From: Rhodoglobus sp.
GTDB taxonomy: Bacteria > Actinomycetota > Actinomycetes > Actinomycetales > Microbacteriaceae
DNA: 57,973 nucleotides
Reading direction: 5' to 3'
Assembly (NCBI GenBank): GCA_025463515.1
Contig: JAODAQ010000068.1
Span: 1 to 57,973 of the forward strand
In this document: one piece after another, positions 17,960 through 27,320 of the stretch
Numbering within the stretch: the stretch's first letter is position 1
Layout: each line of letters begins with the position of its first letter
Translations under genes and position numbers: made by a program
Notes under the pieces: model-generated
Told to the model about the DNA's origin: nothing
Databases searched by the model: none
The model's input: only the letters and a program-made list of their open reading frames with translations

Positions 17960-20136
17960 TGGCTGTCAAGAAGACTCTCGCCCTGCCCGAGCTGCACCCC
18001 GACCACGTCGGCTCGCTCGTGAGCGGCTCGCACCCCCGCCCGCACGACGCGCTGGGGCAGCATCCGGTCGACGGCGGGTTCGTCATCCGGGCCGTCCGTC
18101 CGCTGGCCTCGGCGGTCACGGCGGTGCGCGCCGACGGCAGCCGGGTCGCGCTGTCGCACGTCGCCGACGGGCTGTGGCACGGCTTCGCACCCGCCCCCGG
18201 TCAGGCCTACGTGCTCGAGACCGCGTACGAGGGCGCCCCCGCGTGGGTTGCGGAAGACCCGTACCGCTTCGTGCCCTCCGTGGGCGAGGTCGACCTGTAC
18301 CTCTGGGGCGAGGGACGCCACGAGCAGCTCTGGCACGTGCTCGGCGCGCACTTCCGGCCGCACGAGGACGTCGTCGGCACCTCGTTCAGCGTGTGGGCTC
18401 CGCACGCTCGCGCGGTGCGCGTCGTCGGCGACTTCAACGACTGGAACGGCGTCGGCCACGCGATGCGCCGCCTCGACGACAACGGCGTCTGGGAGCTCTT
18501 CGTGCCCGGGCTCGAGCCGGGCGTCGCCTACAAGTTCGAGCTGCTCACGCAGTCGGGCGAGTGGGTCAAGCGCGCCGACCCGATGGCGCGCTACACCGAG
18601 GTGCCGCCGCAGACGGCCTCGAGGGTCGGCCAGTCGCTCTACGAGTGGGGCGATGGCGAATGGATGACCGCGCGCGCGGCCACGGACCCGCACAACTCCC
18701 CCATGAGCGTCTACGAGCTGCACGTGGGCTCGTGGCGGCCGGGACTCGACTACCGCTCCCTCGCGGACCAGCTCATCGACTACATCCGGCAGACCGGGTT
18801 CACGCACGTCGAGTTCATGCCGCTCGCCGAGCACCCCTTCGGCGGCTCCTGGGGCTACCAGGTGACCGGGTACTACGCGCCGACTAGCCGGTTCGGGCAT
18901 CCGGATGACCTCAAGTACCTCATCGACCGGTTGCACACGGCCGGCATCGGCGTGATCATGGACTGGGTGCCCGGGCACTTCCCGAAGGACGAGTGGGCGC
19001 TCGCGAAGTTCGACGGGCAGGCGCTGTACGAGCACTCAGACCCGCGCCGCGGCGAGCAGATGGACTGGGGCACCCTGATCTTCGACTTCGGGCAGTCGCA
19101 GGTGCGCAACTTCCTCGTCGCGAACGCGCTGTACTGGCTCGAGGAGTTCCACATCGACGGCCTGCGGGTCGACGCGGTGGCCTCGATGATCTACCTCGAC
19201 TACTCCCGCAAGGAGGGCGAGTGGCTGCCGAACAAGTACGGCGGGCGCGAGAACCTGGAGGCGATCAGCTTCCTCCAGGAGGTCAACGCCACGGCGTACA
19301 AGCGCAACCCGGGCATCGTGATGATCGCCGAGGAGTCGACCTCGTGGCCGGGCGTGACCAAGCCGACAGCGTCATCCGGCCTCGGTTACGGCTTGAAGTG
19401 GAACATGGGCTGGATGCACGACTCCCTGCAGTACATGCAGGAAGACCCGATGTACCGCTCGTACCACCACAACGACATCACGTTCTCGTTCTTCTACGCC
19501 TTCAGCGAGAACTTCCTGCTGCCGATCAGCCACGACGAGGTCGTGCACGGCAAGGGCTCGCTGCTGCACAAGATGCCCGGCGACCAGTGGCAGAAGCTCG
19601 CGAACGTGCGCGCGTACCTGTCGTTCATGTGGGCGCATCCGGGCAAGCAGCTGCTGTTCATGGGCAGCGAGTTCGGCCAGCCCTCCGAGTGGTCGGAGGA
19701 GCGCGGGCTCGACTGGTGGATCCTCGACCAGCCGATCCACCAGGGGCTGCAGTCGCTCGTCTCGTCGCTGAACGCCGCCTACAAGTCGCATCCGGCGCTC
19801 TGGGAGCAGGACAACGACCCGGCGGGCTTCGAGTGGCTCGACGGCGGCAACTCCACCCAGAACGTGGTCGCGTTCCTGCGCTGGTCGCGCTCCGGCGCCC
19901 CGCTCGTCGGCATCTTCAACTTCAGCGGCACCCCGATCGGCCCGTACCGCATCGGCCTGCCCTTCGGCGGCGTCTGGGACGAGGTCATCAACACGGATGC
20001 CACGGAGTTCGGTGGCTCGGGAGTCGGAAACTACGGCTCCGTCACCGCGCTCGACGAGCCGTTCCAGGGCCGATCGGCCTCGGTGGAGCTGACGCTGCCG
20101 CCGCTGGGCGGGCTCTGGCTGGCGCCGCGGGTGTAG
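17959..20136 (+). CDS. glgB: 1,4-alpha-glucan branching enzyme GlgB
   Basis: A 725-residue GH13 enzyme that introduces alpha-1,6 branches. It has two N-terminal beta-sandwich domains (the longer actinobacterial form; CBM48 around [20 protein letters not shown]) and then the barrel, with [14 protein letters not shown], the nucleophile Asp in [12 protein letters not shown], the Glu in [13 protein letters not shown] and [12 protein letters not shown]. It is coupled to glgE by a 1-bp overlap; AAGAAGGG lies before the ATG. GlgE and GlgB together form the elongation-branching pair. Confidence 0.96.
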   Translation: MAVKKTLALPELHPDHVGSLVSGSHPRPHDALGQHPVDGGFVIRAVRPLASAVTAVRADGSRVALSHVADGLWHGFAPAPGQAYVLETAYEGAPAWVAEDPYRFVPSVGEVDLYLWGEGRHEQLWHVLGAHFRPHEDVVGTSFSVWAPHARAVRVVGDFNDWNGVGHAMRRLDDNGVWELFVPGLEPGVAYKFELLTQSGEWVKRADPMARYTEVPPQTASRVGQSLYEWGDGEWMTARAATDPHNSPMSVYELHVGSWRPGLDYRSLADQLIDYIRQTGFTHVEFMPLAEHPFGGSWGYQVTGYYAPTSRFGHPDDLKYLIDRLHTAGIGVIMDWVPGHFPKDEWALAKFDGQALYEHSDPRRGEQMDWGTLIFDFGQSQVRNFLVANALYWLEEFHIDGLRVDAVASMIYLDYSRKEGEWLPNKYGGRENLEAISFLQEVNATAYKRNPGIVMIAEESTSWPGVTKPTASSGLGYGLKWNMGWMHDSLQYMQEDPMYRSYHHNDITFSFFYAFSENFLLPISHDEVVHGKGSLLHKMPGDQWQKLANVRAYLSFMWAHPGKQLLFMGSEFGQPSEWSEERGLDWWILDQPIHQGLQSLVSSLNAAYKSHPALWEQDNDPAGFEWLDGGNSTQNVVAFLRWSRSGAPLVGIFNFSGTPIGPYRIGLPFGGVWDEVINTDATEFGGSGVGNYGSVTALDEPFQGRSASVELTLPPLGGLWLAPRV

Positions 20137-20143
20137 ACGGGCC

Positions 20144-20524
20144 CTACTCGTCGCCCTCGAGGCGTTTCGCGAGCACGGTGCCCGGCTTCACGGTCAGCAT
20201 CGAGCGGAGCACGGAGCGGCGCCCGAGGTTCGCCGGTGCGACCTCCGCCGCGCGCAGCAGCTCCTTGGTGCGCGGATTCCGCAGCTCGTAGCCCGCGAAG
20301 TCGAACAGCGTCGAGTACCCGGCATCCTTCTCGAGCTTGACGACGCGCGAGCTGCGCAGCCCGAGCACGACGGCGGAGACGATCGCGGCCAGCGAGACCC
20401 CGGCCAGCACGAAGCTCGCGGGCGGCGTGAGGAAGAGCGCGACGATGCCGATCAGCAGCGCGAGGACCCAGGCCGCCCGGCCCCAGATGTCGAGCTCTGC
20501 AGCGGTGCGCCCCGGGACGAGCAT
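20144..20524 (-). CDS. Conserved membrane protein of unknown function
   Basis: A 126-residue protein with two closely spaced membrane segments (about 17-34 and 38-57) and a basic cytoplasmic tail (LRSSRVVKLEKDAGYSTLF). The ATG overlaps the stop codon of the thioredoxin-TPR gene (TGATG), making it the third member of a coupled set 23168-20144. I do not recognise a family. Confidence 0.85.
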   Translation of the reverse strand: MLVPGRTAAELDIWGRAAWVLALLIGIVALFLTPPASFVLAGVSLAAIVSAVVLGLRSSRVVKLEKDAGYSTLFDFAGYELRNPRTKELLRAAEVAPANLGRRSVLRSMLTVKPGTVLAKRLEGDE

Positions 20525-21432
20525 CAGTACAGGAGCCCGGTGAGCCGACGCCGCGCCGCGATCACGCGCGGGTCCTCCGCGCCTGCGATCTCGAAGTACT
20601 CGAGCACGCGGGTGCGGACCGTGTTCTTGGCCGCGGCGTCGAGCGCCGGGAAGAGGTCGAGCAGGCGTCCGAACGCGTCGTCCAGGTGGCCGCCGCTCAC
20701 GTCGAGGTCGGCGACGGCGAGCTGGGCCGGGAGGTCGTCAGGGGCGGAGGCTGCCGCCGAGCGGAGTGCCGCGGCATCCGTGCCCTCTAACCGCGCCAGC
20801 AGGGAGACCTGGGCCAGGCCCGCCACCGCGAGCTGGTCGCGCGGGTTCTGGGCGATCGCGGTCTCGTACTCCTTGATCGCGGTCGCGAAGTCGCCGGCGG
20901 CGATGGCGTCGTACGCCTCCTGGTGGTGAGGCGGCAGCGGCTCTTCCACCGGCTCGGCCGGCTCACCGGAGTCGTCGGAGACGGGGATCGAGCCCTGCAC
21001 GCCGTTCTGCGCGGCGAGCTGCAGCACCTGCTCCATCACGTCGCGGAGCTCGGCCTCGGGCAGCATGCCCGTGAACAGCTGGATCGGGCGACCGGCCACG
21101 ACCGCGGCGACTGTGGGCACCTGCTGCACCTGGAACGCCTGCACGAGCTGCGGGTTCGCCGTCGCGTCGATGGTCGCGAGCGCGATGCGGCCGCCGTACT
21201 GCGCGACGAGGCCGCCGAGCGCGGGCTCGATGCCCTGCCCGTAGAACTCGACGATGACGGGGACGGTTGCCGAGAGGTCGAGGATGCCCGTGAAGGTGGC
21301 ATCGGACGCCGCCCGCACCACGCCCCCGCTAACAGCGGCGGGCGCTCCCCCGGCCGGTGCCGGAGGGCGCACGAGCGAGGAGAGGTCTACGGCTCCGCGA
21401 AGATTCGCGCCGCCGAGTGGTGCGTTGGTCAT
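20524..21432 (-). CDS. CnoX/YbbN-like protein: thioredoxin fold plus TPR repeats
   Basis: A 302-residue protein. Residues about 40-150 are a thioredoxin-like domain (IVEFYGQGIEPALGGLVAQ, then VQQVPTVAAVVAGRPIQLFTG with the cis-Pro), and the rest are TPR-type helices (AIKEYETAIAQNPRDQLAV). The active-site CXXC is replaced by GQGI, so it cannot act as a disulfide reductase. It resembles the chaperedoxin CnoX/YbbN, a holdase that feeds clients to GroEL/DnaK; that role is inferred. The start overlaps the upstream gene by 4 bp (ATGA). Confidence 0.88.
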   Translation of the reverse strand: MTNAPLGGANLRGAVDLSSLVRPPAPAGGAPAAVSGGVVRAASDATFTGILDLSATVPVIVEFYGQGIEPALGGLVAQYGGRIALATIDATANPQLVQAFQVQQVPTVAAVVAGRPIQLFTGMLPEAELRDVMEQVLQLAAQNGVQGSIPVSDDSGEPAEPVEEPLPPHHQEAYDAIAAGDFATAIKEYETAIAQNPRDQLAVAGLAQVSLLARLEGTDAAALRSAAASAPDDLPAQLAVADLDVSGGHLDDAFGRLLDLFPALDAAAKNTVRTRVLEYFEIAGAEDPRVIAARRRLTGLLY

Positions 21433-23168
21433 CCGACCTCCCCTGCCTTGACGAGGCCCTGCGTGTAGCCGAGCAGAACGATCTTCGCATCACTGCTCGA
21501 CGGCGGCACGTAGAAGAGCAGCTGGTCGCCGTAGGTGGCGACCACGCCCTTGGTGCTGATCGCGAGGCCCGAGAGCGCCTTGACCTGGCCCGTGGGGTTG
21601 ACCGCCGCGCCCGCCTCGACCGGGGTCACCGTGGTGATCTCGTTGAGGTTGACGGCGATGATCGCGCCGGCGTCGTTGGTCGCGAAGGCGATCGGGTCCG
21701 CGGCGCCGAGCGCGTGCCCGAACGTGACGGTGGCAGTCGACGGGAGGCCGGCCCGCACCGTGGCCTTGTACGTCACGCCCACGCTGCTGCGCAGGCTGTC
21801 GCCCTCGGCCTCGAAGTCGAGGTACGCGTCGCTGTCGACATCCTTCTCGAGGATGTCGGCGTAGCCGAGCGCCAGCTCGTCCGGGGAGAGGCGCAGCACC
21901 GCACTGTCATCGGCGATGCGCGAGGTGCCGAGCGCGGCGGGCGCCACCTTCGGCAGCACGGCCGAGGGCTCGAGGGTCACGGCGTACGAGACCTTGTAGT
22001 TGGAGCGCGGGTCCTCCTGCTCGAGGAAGAGCGCGAGGGGCGGGATCGTCGAGTCCTCATCGTCCTGGATGACGGCGAACACCGTCCGCGGCCAGGTGTC
22101 GGTCTGCTGGGGCAGCGTGACCTTGACGGGGCCGGCCGGGATGGCCGCGAGCGCGGCCTGCGCGGCGTCCGCCGTCGTGATCGCGTAGTTCGCGACCCGC
22201 AGCTCGAGCGCGGCGCCCTGGAAGCGGGTGCCGAGGAGCGTGGCGTCCTTGGCGGCGTCGGCCTTCGCCGTCGTCGCGCTGATGTCGGCGACGATGCGCT
22301 GGATCTGGCGGACTGTCGCCGCGGGCGGCGGAACCTCGGCGCCCTCGGGCACGGCGGTCGGGCTCGCGGAGGGCCCTGTCTTGTCGGCGGCGAAGTCTGC
22401 CGTGCAGCCGGTGAGCACGAGAGCGCCCACGAGCACCAGCGGCACCGCGATCATGCCCGCAGCTGCACGACGGCCGGTCGAGGGCTTCTCGATGGCGGCC
22501 TTGCGGCTCGGCTTGTAGAGCGGCTTGCGCGGCACCTTCGGCATCTTCTGCGGCTTGCGGCGCGGGCCGCGGGAGCTGCGCATGTGGTTGGTCGCCCAGA
22601 GCAGGAACGCGAGGCCGAGCAGCAGCGCGACAGCACCGGCGATGATGAGCGGGCCGGCCCACGGGGTCGAGTTGTCGAGGGGCCAGGAGATCGCCACGTT
22701 CGCGGGCGCGGCCTTCACGCCGTCGGAGACGACGATGAACGAGATGTCGCTCGGCACCTTGACGGTCAGGCCGAGGGAGTCGGCGCGCGCGTACTCGTCG
22801 AGCCAGAGGTCGGAGCCCTTGATGCTCGGCACCTCCTTCTCGGCGCCGGGCACGAGCTCGCTCGTGAGCTTGCCCGTCTCAGCGTCGTAGCCGATCTCGG
22901 TGTACTCGGTGTCGCCGATCCAGGCGAGCACGTCGGTGGTGCGCCCGTAGGCGGCGACGATCTCGTCCGAGCCGGAGATGGTGACGGTCTGGGAGCCGTC
23001 ATAGGCGTTGAGGGCCGCACCGTCGATGACGGTGACGGCGGCGCCCGTCGACGAGGTCGTCGAGAGGTCTGCCTGGTCGGGCTCGAGCAGGATGGTGCGC
23101 TGGGCGATGCCGGCGCCGATCATGACGGCAGCGACAACGAAACTGATGATGGCGAGAACGAACCGCAC
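21429..23168 (-). CDS. Membrane protein with internal lipobox-like segment, unknown function
   Basis: A 579-residue protein in two parts. Residues 1-192 are an extracytoplasmic domain between two spans (about 3-22 and 172-192). A very basic linker (198-235) then leads to a third hydrophobic segment ending LVLTGC (Cys255), which looks exactly like a lipoprotein signal. A roughly 320-residue extracellular domain (APAAT-rich then beta-rich) follows. The arrangement suggests an ancient fusion of a membrane protein and a lipoprotein. The GTG start has AGGAG 7 nt upstream. It heads a three-gene coupled operon. I do not recognise the family. Confidence 0.85.
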   Translation of the reverse strand: MRFVLAIISFVVAAVMIGAGIAQRTILLEPDQADLSTTSSTGAAVTVIDGAALNAYDGSQTVTISGSDEIVAAYGRTTDVLAWIGDTEYTEIGYDAETGKLTSELVPGAEKEVPSIKGSDLWLDEYARADSLGLTVKVPSDISFIVVSDGVKAAPANVAISWPLDNSTPWAGPLIIAGAVALLLGLAFLLWATNHMRSSRGPRRKPQKMPKVPRKPLYKPSRKAAIEKPSTGRRAAAGMIAVPLVLVGALVLTGCTADFAADKTGPSASPTAVPEGAEVPPPAATVRQIQRIVADISATTAKADAAKDATLLGTRFQGAALELRVANYAITTADAAQAALAAIPAGPVKVTLPQQTDTWPRTVFAVIQDDEDSTIPPLALFLEQEDPRSNYKVSYAVTLEPSAVLPKVAPAALGTSRIADDSAVLRLSPDELALGYADILEKDVDSDAYLDFEAEGDSLRSSVGVTYKATVRAGLPSTATVTFGHALGAADPIAFATNDAGAIIAVNLNEITTVTPVEAGAAVNPTGQVKALSGLAISTKGVVATYGDQLLFYVPPSSSDAKIVLLGYTQGLVKAGEVG

Positions 23169-23310
23169 GGATTACTCCTTTCGTGCTGCCGATAGGACCC
23201 AAAGTCCTGGGCACCCCTCCGCCGCATTCAGGCGGGCGCTCGCACTAGGGACGAGAGGAGGGGCCCCCGCTTCACGCGGGCAGTGGCAACAACAAAGACG
23301 TTCAAGAATA
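23169..23310 (-). promoter_or_regulatory. Structured 5' leader with three hairpins
   Basis: On the minus strand TTAGGA (23329-23334) and TATTCT (23305-23310), 18 bp apart, could drive the membrane-protein operon, giving a leader of about 127 nt. Within it are three hairpins: CCCGC/GCGGG with a GTGAA loop (around 23267-23282), CCGCC/GGCGG with a TGAATGC loop (around 23219-23236) and AGGAC/GTCCT (around 23195-23210). I could not match it to a known riboswitch class. Confidence 0.45.
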
Positions 23311-23380
23311 GCGGACGCCCTTGGACCGTCCTAACCCATGATCTGGGAAGTTGCTGGGAGTGGGGTGGGAACAGACGCCG

Positions 23381-23409
23381 TTTTGCCCGTCACCCGAGGG
23401 GGATAAACT
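23381..23409 (+). promoter_or_regulatory. Promoter of the coiled-coil polarity gene
   Basis: TTTTGC (23381-23386) and TAAACT (23404-23409) are separated by 17 bp; the transcript would have a leader of about 27 nt with AGGAG before the ATG. TAAACT is also the -10-like hexamer at mnmA, nhaP-type, frr and ffh. Confidence 0.5.
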
Positions 23410-23442
23410 CGCCTGATCCCCCCTTCGTTGCTAGGAGAAGCC

Positions 23443-25494
23443 ATGGCCGCAGACGACACGACCTTCAGCACCGAGATGCGCGGCTACCGCAAAGAAGAGG
23501 TCGACTCCGCGATTCAAGACCTCCGCCGGGAGCTCATCAAGGCCAACAGCGAGCGCACCGAATCGGCCAAGGAGGTCAAGCGGCTCCTCGCCGTGAACGA
23601 GGACCTGCAGGCCGAGCTCGACGAGTCGGGCAGCCCCACCTACTCCGGCCTCGGCACGAAGCTCGAGAACACCCTCCGCGTCGCGGAGGAGCAGTCGACC
23701 CGCCTCATCAGCCAGGCCGACATCGACGCCGAGAACCTCCGCACCTCGACCGCCGCCGAGTTGGCGAAGCTGCGCGCCGAGACCGAGGCGCAGTCGAAGC
23801 GCATCACGGATGACGCCACTGCCGCCGCCGCGAAGCTCCTCTCCGACGCCCGCGAGCAGGCTGACACGCTGCTCTCCCGCACCCGCTCCGACGCAGAGGC
23901 CCTGACGGCGGACGCGACTCGCGAAGCAGCAGCCCTCCGCGGTGCTGCCGCCACCGAGGCCGCCGACGCCCGCACCACCGCCAAGCGCGAGGCCGCCGCC
24001 ATCCGCGCCGAGGCCGAGCGCGAGGCCGCCGAGCTGCGCGCCGCCGCCATCCGCGAGGCCGCGGAGGCCAGGGAGGCCGCCGCCGAGCTCGCCCGCGACT
24101 CCGAGAAGGGCCGCGCCGACTACGAGAACGAGAACGCGACGCTGCGCGCAGACCTCGCGCGCGATCTCGAGCAGGGCCGCACCGACCTCGCCCGGGAGCT
24201 GGAGACCGGCCGCGCCGAGCTCGAGGCTGAGATCTCGACCGCCCGTGAGGCGCTCGCGAACGAGACCGCCGCCGCGCAGGAGAAGCTCGCCAACGACACC
24301 GCCGCCGCGCAGGAGAAGCTGCGCGTCGACACCCAGGCCGCCCGCGCCAAGCAGCAGGCGGACGCCAAGGCCGCTGCCGACGCCCTCGCCGCCGACACCG
24401 AGGCCGCCCGCGCGGCGCTCGAGGCGCAGACCACGGGGGCCCGCGACGCGCTGCAGGCCGAGACCGCGGGCACTCGCGCTGCACTGGAGGCCGAGACATC
24501 CGGCGCCCGTGCCGCCCTCGCCGCGGAGACCTCGGGAGCCCGCACCGCGCTCGAGTCCGAGATCACCGGCCGACGGGCGGAGCTCGACGCCGAGATCAGC
24601 AGCCGCACCGCCGCGCTCGAGGCCGAGGTCACGAGCACGAAGGCCGAGCTGCAGTCGGAGGTCGAGTCGACGCGCGCCGCGCTCGAGCAGGAGCTCGCCT
24701 CCGCCCGCGCCGAGCTCGAGCACGAGCTCAGCACCGGCAGGGCCGACCTCGAGGCCCGCACGCTCGCGGCCCGCAACCAGCTGGGCTCCGAGAGCGCTTC
24801 TGCGCGGGCATCCCTCGCCGCGGAGACCGCCGAGAAGCACGCAGCCCTCAACGCGGAGATCACCGAGCGCCGCGCAGCCCTCGAGGCCGAGGTCGCTGAG
24901 ACGACCGCGCGCCTCAAGAACGACGTCGAGAAGCAGACCGCCGACCTCGCCCGCGACATCGCCCGCCAGCGGGCCCAGCTCGCGAGCGAGACCGAGACCA
25001 CCCGCGCCGCCCTCGCCCACGAGCGCGACGAGACCCGCTCCACGCTCGAGCGCGAGGCGACGGATGCCCGGGCCGCCCTCGAGGCCGAGCTCGCCGCCCG
25101 CCGCGATGAGGGCGAGAAGGAGGCGCTCGCGAAGCACCAGGAGGCCACCGCGCAGACGCAGCAGTACCTCGAGGAGGCCCAGGCGCAGCTCGCCGAGGCC
25201 GTCCGCCAGGCCGCGGTGAAGCGCCAGGAGGCCACGAACCTCGACACCACGGCCAAGAACGAGGCGCGCACCGTGCGCGAAGCCGCCGAGGCCCAGGCGA
25301 AGGAGCTCGTCGACACTGCAGCGGCACGGGCCAAGGCCCAGGTCGAGGAGGCGGAGCGCCGCAGCGCCAAGCTCGTGTCCGACGCCGAGGAGCGCCTCGC
25401 CAAGATTAGGATGGAGCGCGACACGGTGGCCGGCTACTTCGAGAACCTTCGGGGCGTCCTCTCCGAGGCCGAGAAGGTCACCTCCGAGTCGTAG
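23443..25494 (+). CDS. Long coiled-coil protein with DivIVA-like head (Scy/FilP-like)
   Basis: A 683-residue, almost fully helical Ala/Glu/Arg-rich protein. The N-terminus (FSTEMRGYRKEEVDSAIQDL, residues 7-26) resembles the DivIVA membrane-binding motif. From about residue 220 to 560 there are 31 tandem 11-residue repeats of the type TSGARAALEAE, a hendecad coiled coil, followed by a heptad-like C-terminus. In actinobacteria such proteins (Scy, FilP, Wag31 partners) organise polar growth; that role is inferred. The ATG at 23443 has AGGAG; an upstream ATG at 23428 lacks one. Confidence 0.88.
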   Translation: MAADDTTFSTEMRGYRKEEVDSAIQDLRRELIKANSERTESAKEVKRLLAVNEDLQAELDESGSPTYSGLGTKLENTLRVAEEQSTRLISQADIDAENLRTSTAAELAKLRAETEAQSKRITDDATAAAAKLLSDAREQADTLLSRTRSDAEALTADATREAAALRGAAATEAADARTTAKREAAAIRAEAEREAAELRAAAIREAAEAREAAAELARDSEKGRADYENENATLRADLARDLEQGRTDLARELETGRAELEAEISTAREALANETAAAQEKLANDTAAAQEKLRVDTQAARAKQQADAKAAADALAADTEAARAALEAQTTGARDALQAETAGTRAALEAETSGARAALAAETSGARTALESEITGRRAELDAEISSRTAALEAEVTSTKAELQSEVESTRAALEQELASARAELEHELSTGRADLEARTLAARNQLGSESASARASLAAETAEKHAALNAEITERRAALEAEVAETTARLKNDVEKQTADLARDIARQRAQLASETETTRAALAHERDETRSTLEREATDARAALEAELAARRDEGEKEALAKHQEATAQTQQYLEEAQAQLAEAVRQAAVKRQEATNLDTTAKNEARTVREAAEAQAKELVDTAAARAKAQVEEAERRSAKLVSDAEERLAKIRMERDTVAGYFENLRGVLSEAEKVTSES

Positions 25495-25527
25495 CCCGTT
25501 CTATCCGTCGACGACTGAGGTGCCGCC

Positions 25528-26589
25528 GTGAAGATCCAGAACCCGTTCCGTCTCGGCCTGTTCGGCGGCCTCGGCGTCCTTGTCGCGGTCGCCATCGGCG
25601 CGACGGTGGGGTCGCTCGCGACGATCCTCACGTACATCGGTGCCGCATTGTTCCTCGCGCTCGGCCTCGACCCGCTGGTGTCCTGGCTCGAGAAGCACAA
25701 GTTCCCGCGACCCCTCGCGATCGTGACGGTGCTCGTCGCCGTACTCGGTGTGTTCGTGGGGCTCGTGTTCGCGATCATCCCGGTCATCACCGAGCAGGTG
25801 AACAAGGCGATCAAGGCAGTCCCCGGGCTGATCAACGGCTTCCAGGACGGAACGATCGCGGAGAACATCCAGAACGCGCTGCCGTGGGTCAACGTCAAGG
25901 ACGTCGTCGACGGAATCAACGAATGGTTCAAGACCCTCGACTTCACGAGCATCGGCGGCGGCGTGCTGACCGTCGCCGGCGGCATCGCGACCGGGGTCAC
26001 CGGCGCGGTAGTCGTCCTCATCCTCACCATCTACTTCGTCGCCTCGCTCACGAGCCTCAAGCGCGGCCTGTACCAACTCGTGCCCGCCTCGAAGCGCCCG
26101 AAGTTCATCGACCTGGCCGAGCAGGTCGCGGCCGCGGTCGGCCGCTACGTGATCGGCCAGGGCTCACTCGCCCTCGTGAACGGCGTGCTGTCGTTCATCG
26201 TGCTGACGCTCATCCTGCCGCTCTTCGGCCTGCCGATCAGCTACTCGGCGCTGCTCGCGTTCATCGCGTTCCTCGGCTCGCTGATCCCGCTCGTCGGCAC
26301 GGTGTCCGGTGCCGCGATCATCACGCTCCTGGTGCTCGTGTTCAACGGCGCCCCGAGCGTCATCGTCGTCGCCATCTACTACCTCGTGTATATGCAGGTG
26401 GAGGCGTACTTCCTCAACCCGCGCATCATGGCGCAGGCCGTGAAGGTGCCCGGTGCCATTGTCGTGATCGCCGCACTCGCGGGCGGCACGCTGCTGGGCA
26501 TCCTCGGAGCGCTCATCGCCATCCCCGTCGCGGCGGCCATCCTGCTGATCATCAACCAGGTGGTCGTGCCGAGGCAGAACGACCTCTAG
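25528..26589 (+). CDS. AI-2E/PerM family membrane protein
   Basis: A 353-residue polytopic protein with seven or eight membrane segments and a large soluble loop after the third (VNKAIKAVPGLINGFQDGT). Family signatures are PLVGTVSGAAI (PLxG motif) and the C-terminal LGILGALIAIPVAAAI. Members include TqsA (autoinducer-2 exporter) and sodium/proton antiporters; the substrate cannot be told. The GTG start has TGAGGTG upstream. It follows the coiled-coil gene by 33 bp and overlaps the convergent hydrolase by 4 bp. Confidence 0.92.
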   Translation: MKIQNPFRLGLFGGLGVLVAVAIGATVGSLATILTYIGAALFLALGLDPLVSWLEKHKFPRPLAIVTVLVAVLGVFVGLVFAIIPVITEQVNKAIKAVPGLINGFQDGTIAENIQNALPWVNVKDVVDGINEWFKTLDFTSIGGGVLTVAGGIATGVTGAVVVLILTIYFVASLTSLKRGLYQLVPASKRPKFIDLAEQVAAAVGRYVIGQGSLALVNGVLSFIVLTLILPLFGLPISYSALLAFIAFLGSLIPLVGTVSGAAIITLLVLVFNGAPSVIVVAIYYLVYMQVEAYFLNPRIMAQAVKVPGAIVVIAALAGGTLLGILGALIAIPVAAAILLIINQVVVPRQNDL

Positions 26590-27320
26590 TAGCTCGTCGG
26601 CAGGGGCAGGGCGGCCGGATTCACCCGCGCCACGATCTCGCTGAGCACGCGGTAGGTCTGCGCCTCCCCCACCCACAGGTGGCGGCCGCCCTCGACCGCG
26701 ACGAACTCCGTCTCCGGCACGACAGCGAAGCGGGCGGCGGCCTCGGGCGGGCGGAGGAAGTCGTCGAGCTCCGGGACGACCGCGACGAGCCGCTTCCCAC
26801 TGCCGGCCCAGGCGGCCAGCTCCTCCTGCGAGGTGCGGCGCAGCGGCGGCGACAGCAGGATCGCGCCCTCGACCGGCTGCGTGCGCCCCCACTTGAGCGC
26901 GACCTCCGTGCCGAACGACCAGCCCAGCAGCCACGGATGCGGCAGCCCCCGCTCGCGGACGAGGTCCAGTGCCGCGTCCAGGTCGTGGCGCTCCTCGACC
27001 CCGTCACCGAAGGAGCCGCCGGAGGTGCCGCGCGGCGAGCTCACCCCGCGGAAGTTGAACCGCAGCACCGCCACATCCGCGAGCGCGGGCAGACGGGCGG
27101 AGGCCTTGCGCAGCACGTGCGAGTCCATGAAGCCGCCCGCCGTGGGCAGCGGGTGCAGGGTCACGAGGGTCGCGACGGGGTCGCCCGACTCCGGGAGCGC
27201 GAGCTCGCCGACGAGGGTGAGGCCGTCGCTCGTGTGCAGCTCGATGTCCTCACGGATAGCCGGAAGCTCGGTGCCGCTGCGGATTTCGACGGGCTCAATC
27301 GGCGGGGTCGGCGCGCTCAC
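26586..27320 (-). CDS. Alpha/beta hydrolase (dienelactone hydrolase/YfhR-like)
   Basis: A 244-residue hydrolase. The fold is shown by TLVTLHPLPTAGG, LRFNFRGVSSPRG, the nucleophile region LLGWSFGTEVAL (Ser in GWSFG) and the late acid/His residues (ELDDFLRP and GGRHLWVG). The substrate is unknown. The GTG at 27320 overlaps the stop of the upstream zinc-binding gene (GTGA). A longer frame reaching 27503 lies over that gene and was not used. Confidence 0.9.
   Translation of the reverse strand: MSAPTPPIEPVEIRSGTELPAIREDIELHTSDGLTLVGELALPESGDPVATLVTLHPLPTAGGFMDSHVLRKASARLPALADVAVLRFNFRGVSSPRGTSGGSFGDGVEERHDLDAALDLVRERGLPHPWLLGWSFGTEVALKWGRTQPVEGAILLSPPLRRTSQEELAAWAGSGKRLVAVVPELDDFLRPPEAAARFAVVPETEFVAVEGGRHLWVGEAQTYRVLSEIVARVNPAALPLPTSY

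Noticed and set aside
23169-23300. c-di-AMP (ydaO) or cobalamin riboswitch in the structured leader
   Set aside because: GGGTCC-like and GCCACTG strings drew attention, but the conserved core motifs of neither class could be aligned.
23431-25137. 568-codon open frame on the minus strand opposite the coiled-coil gene
   Set aside because: It is Gly/Leu-rich and arises from the repetitive GC-rich codons of the plus-strand gene; the plus strand has AGGAG, a promoter and clear hendecads.
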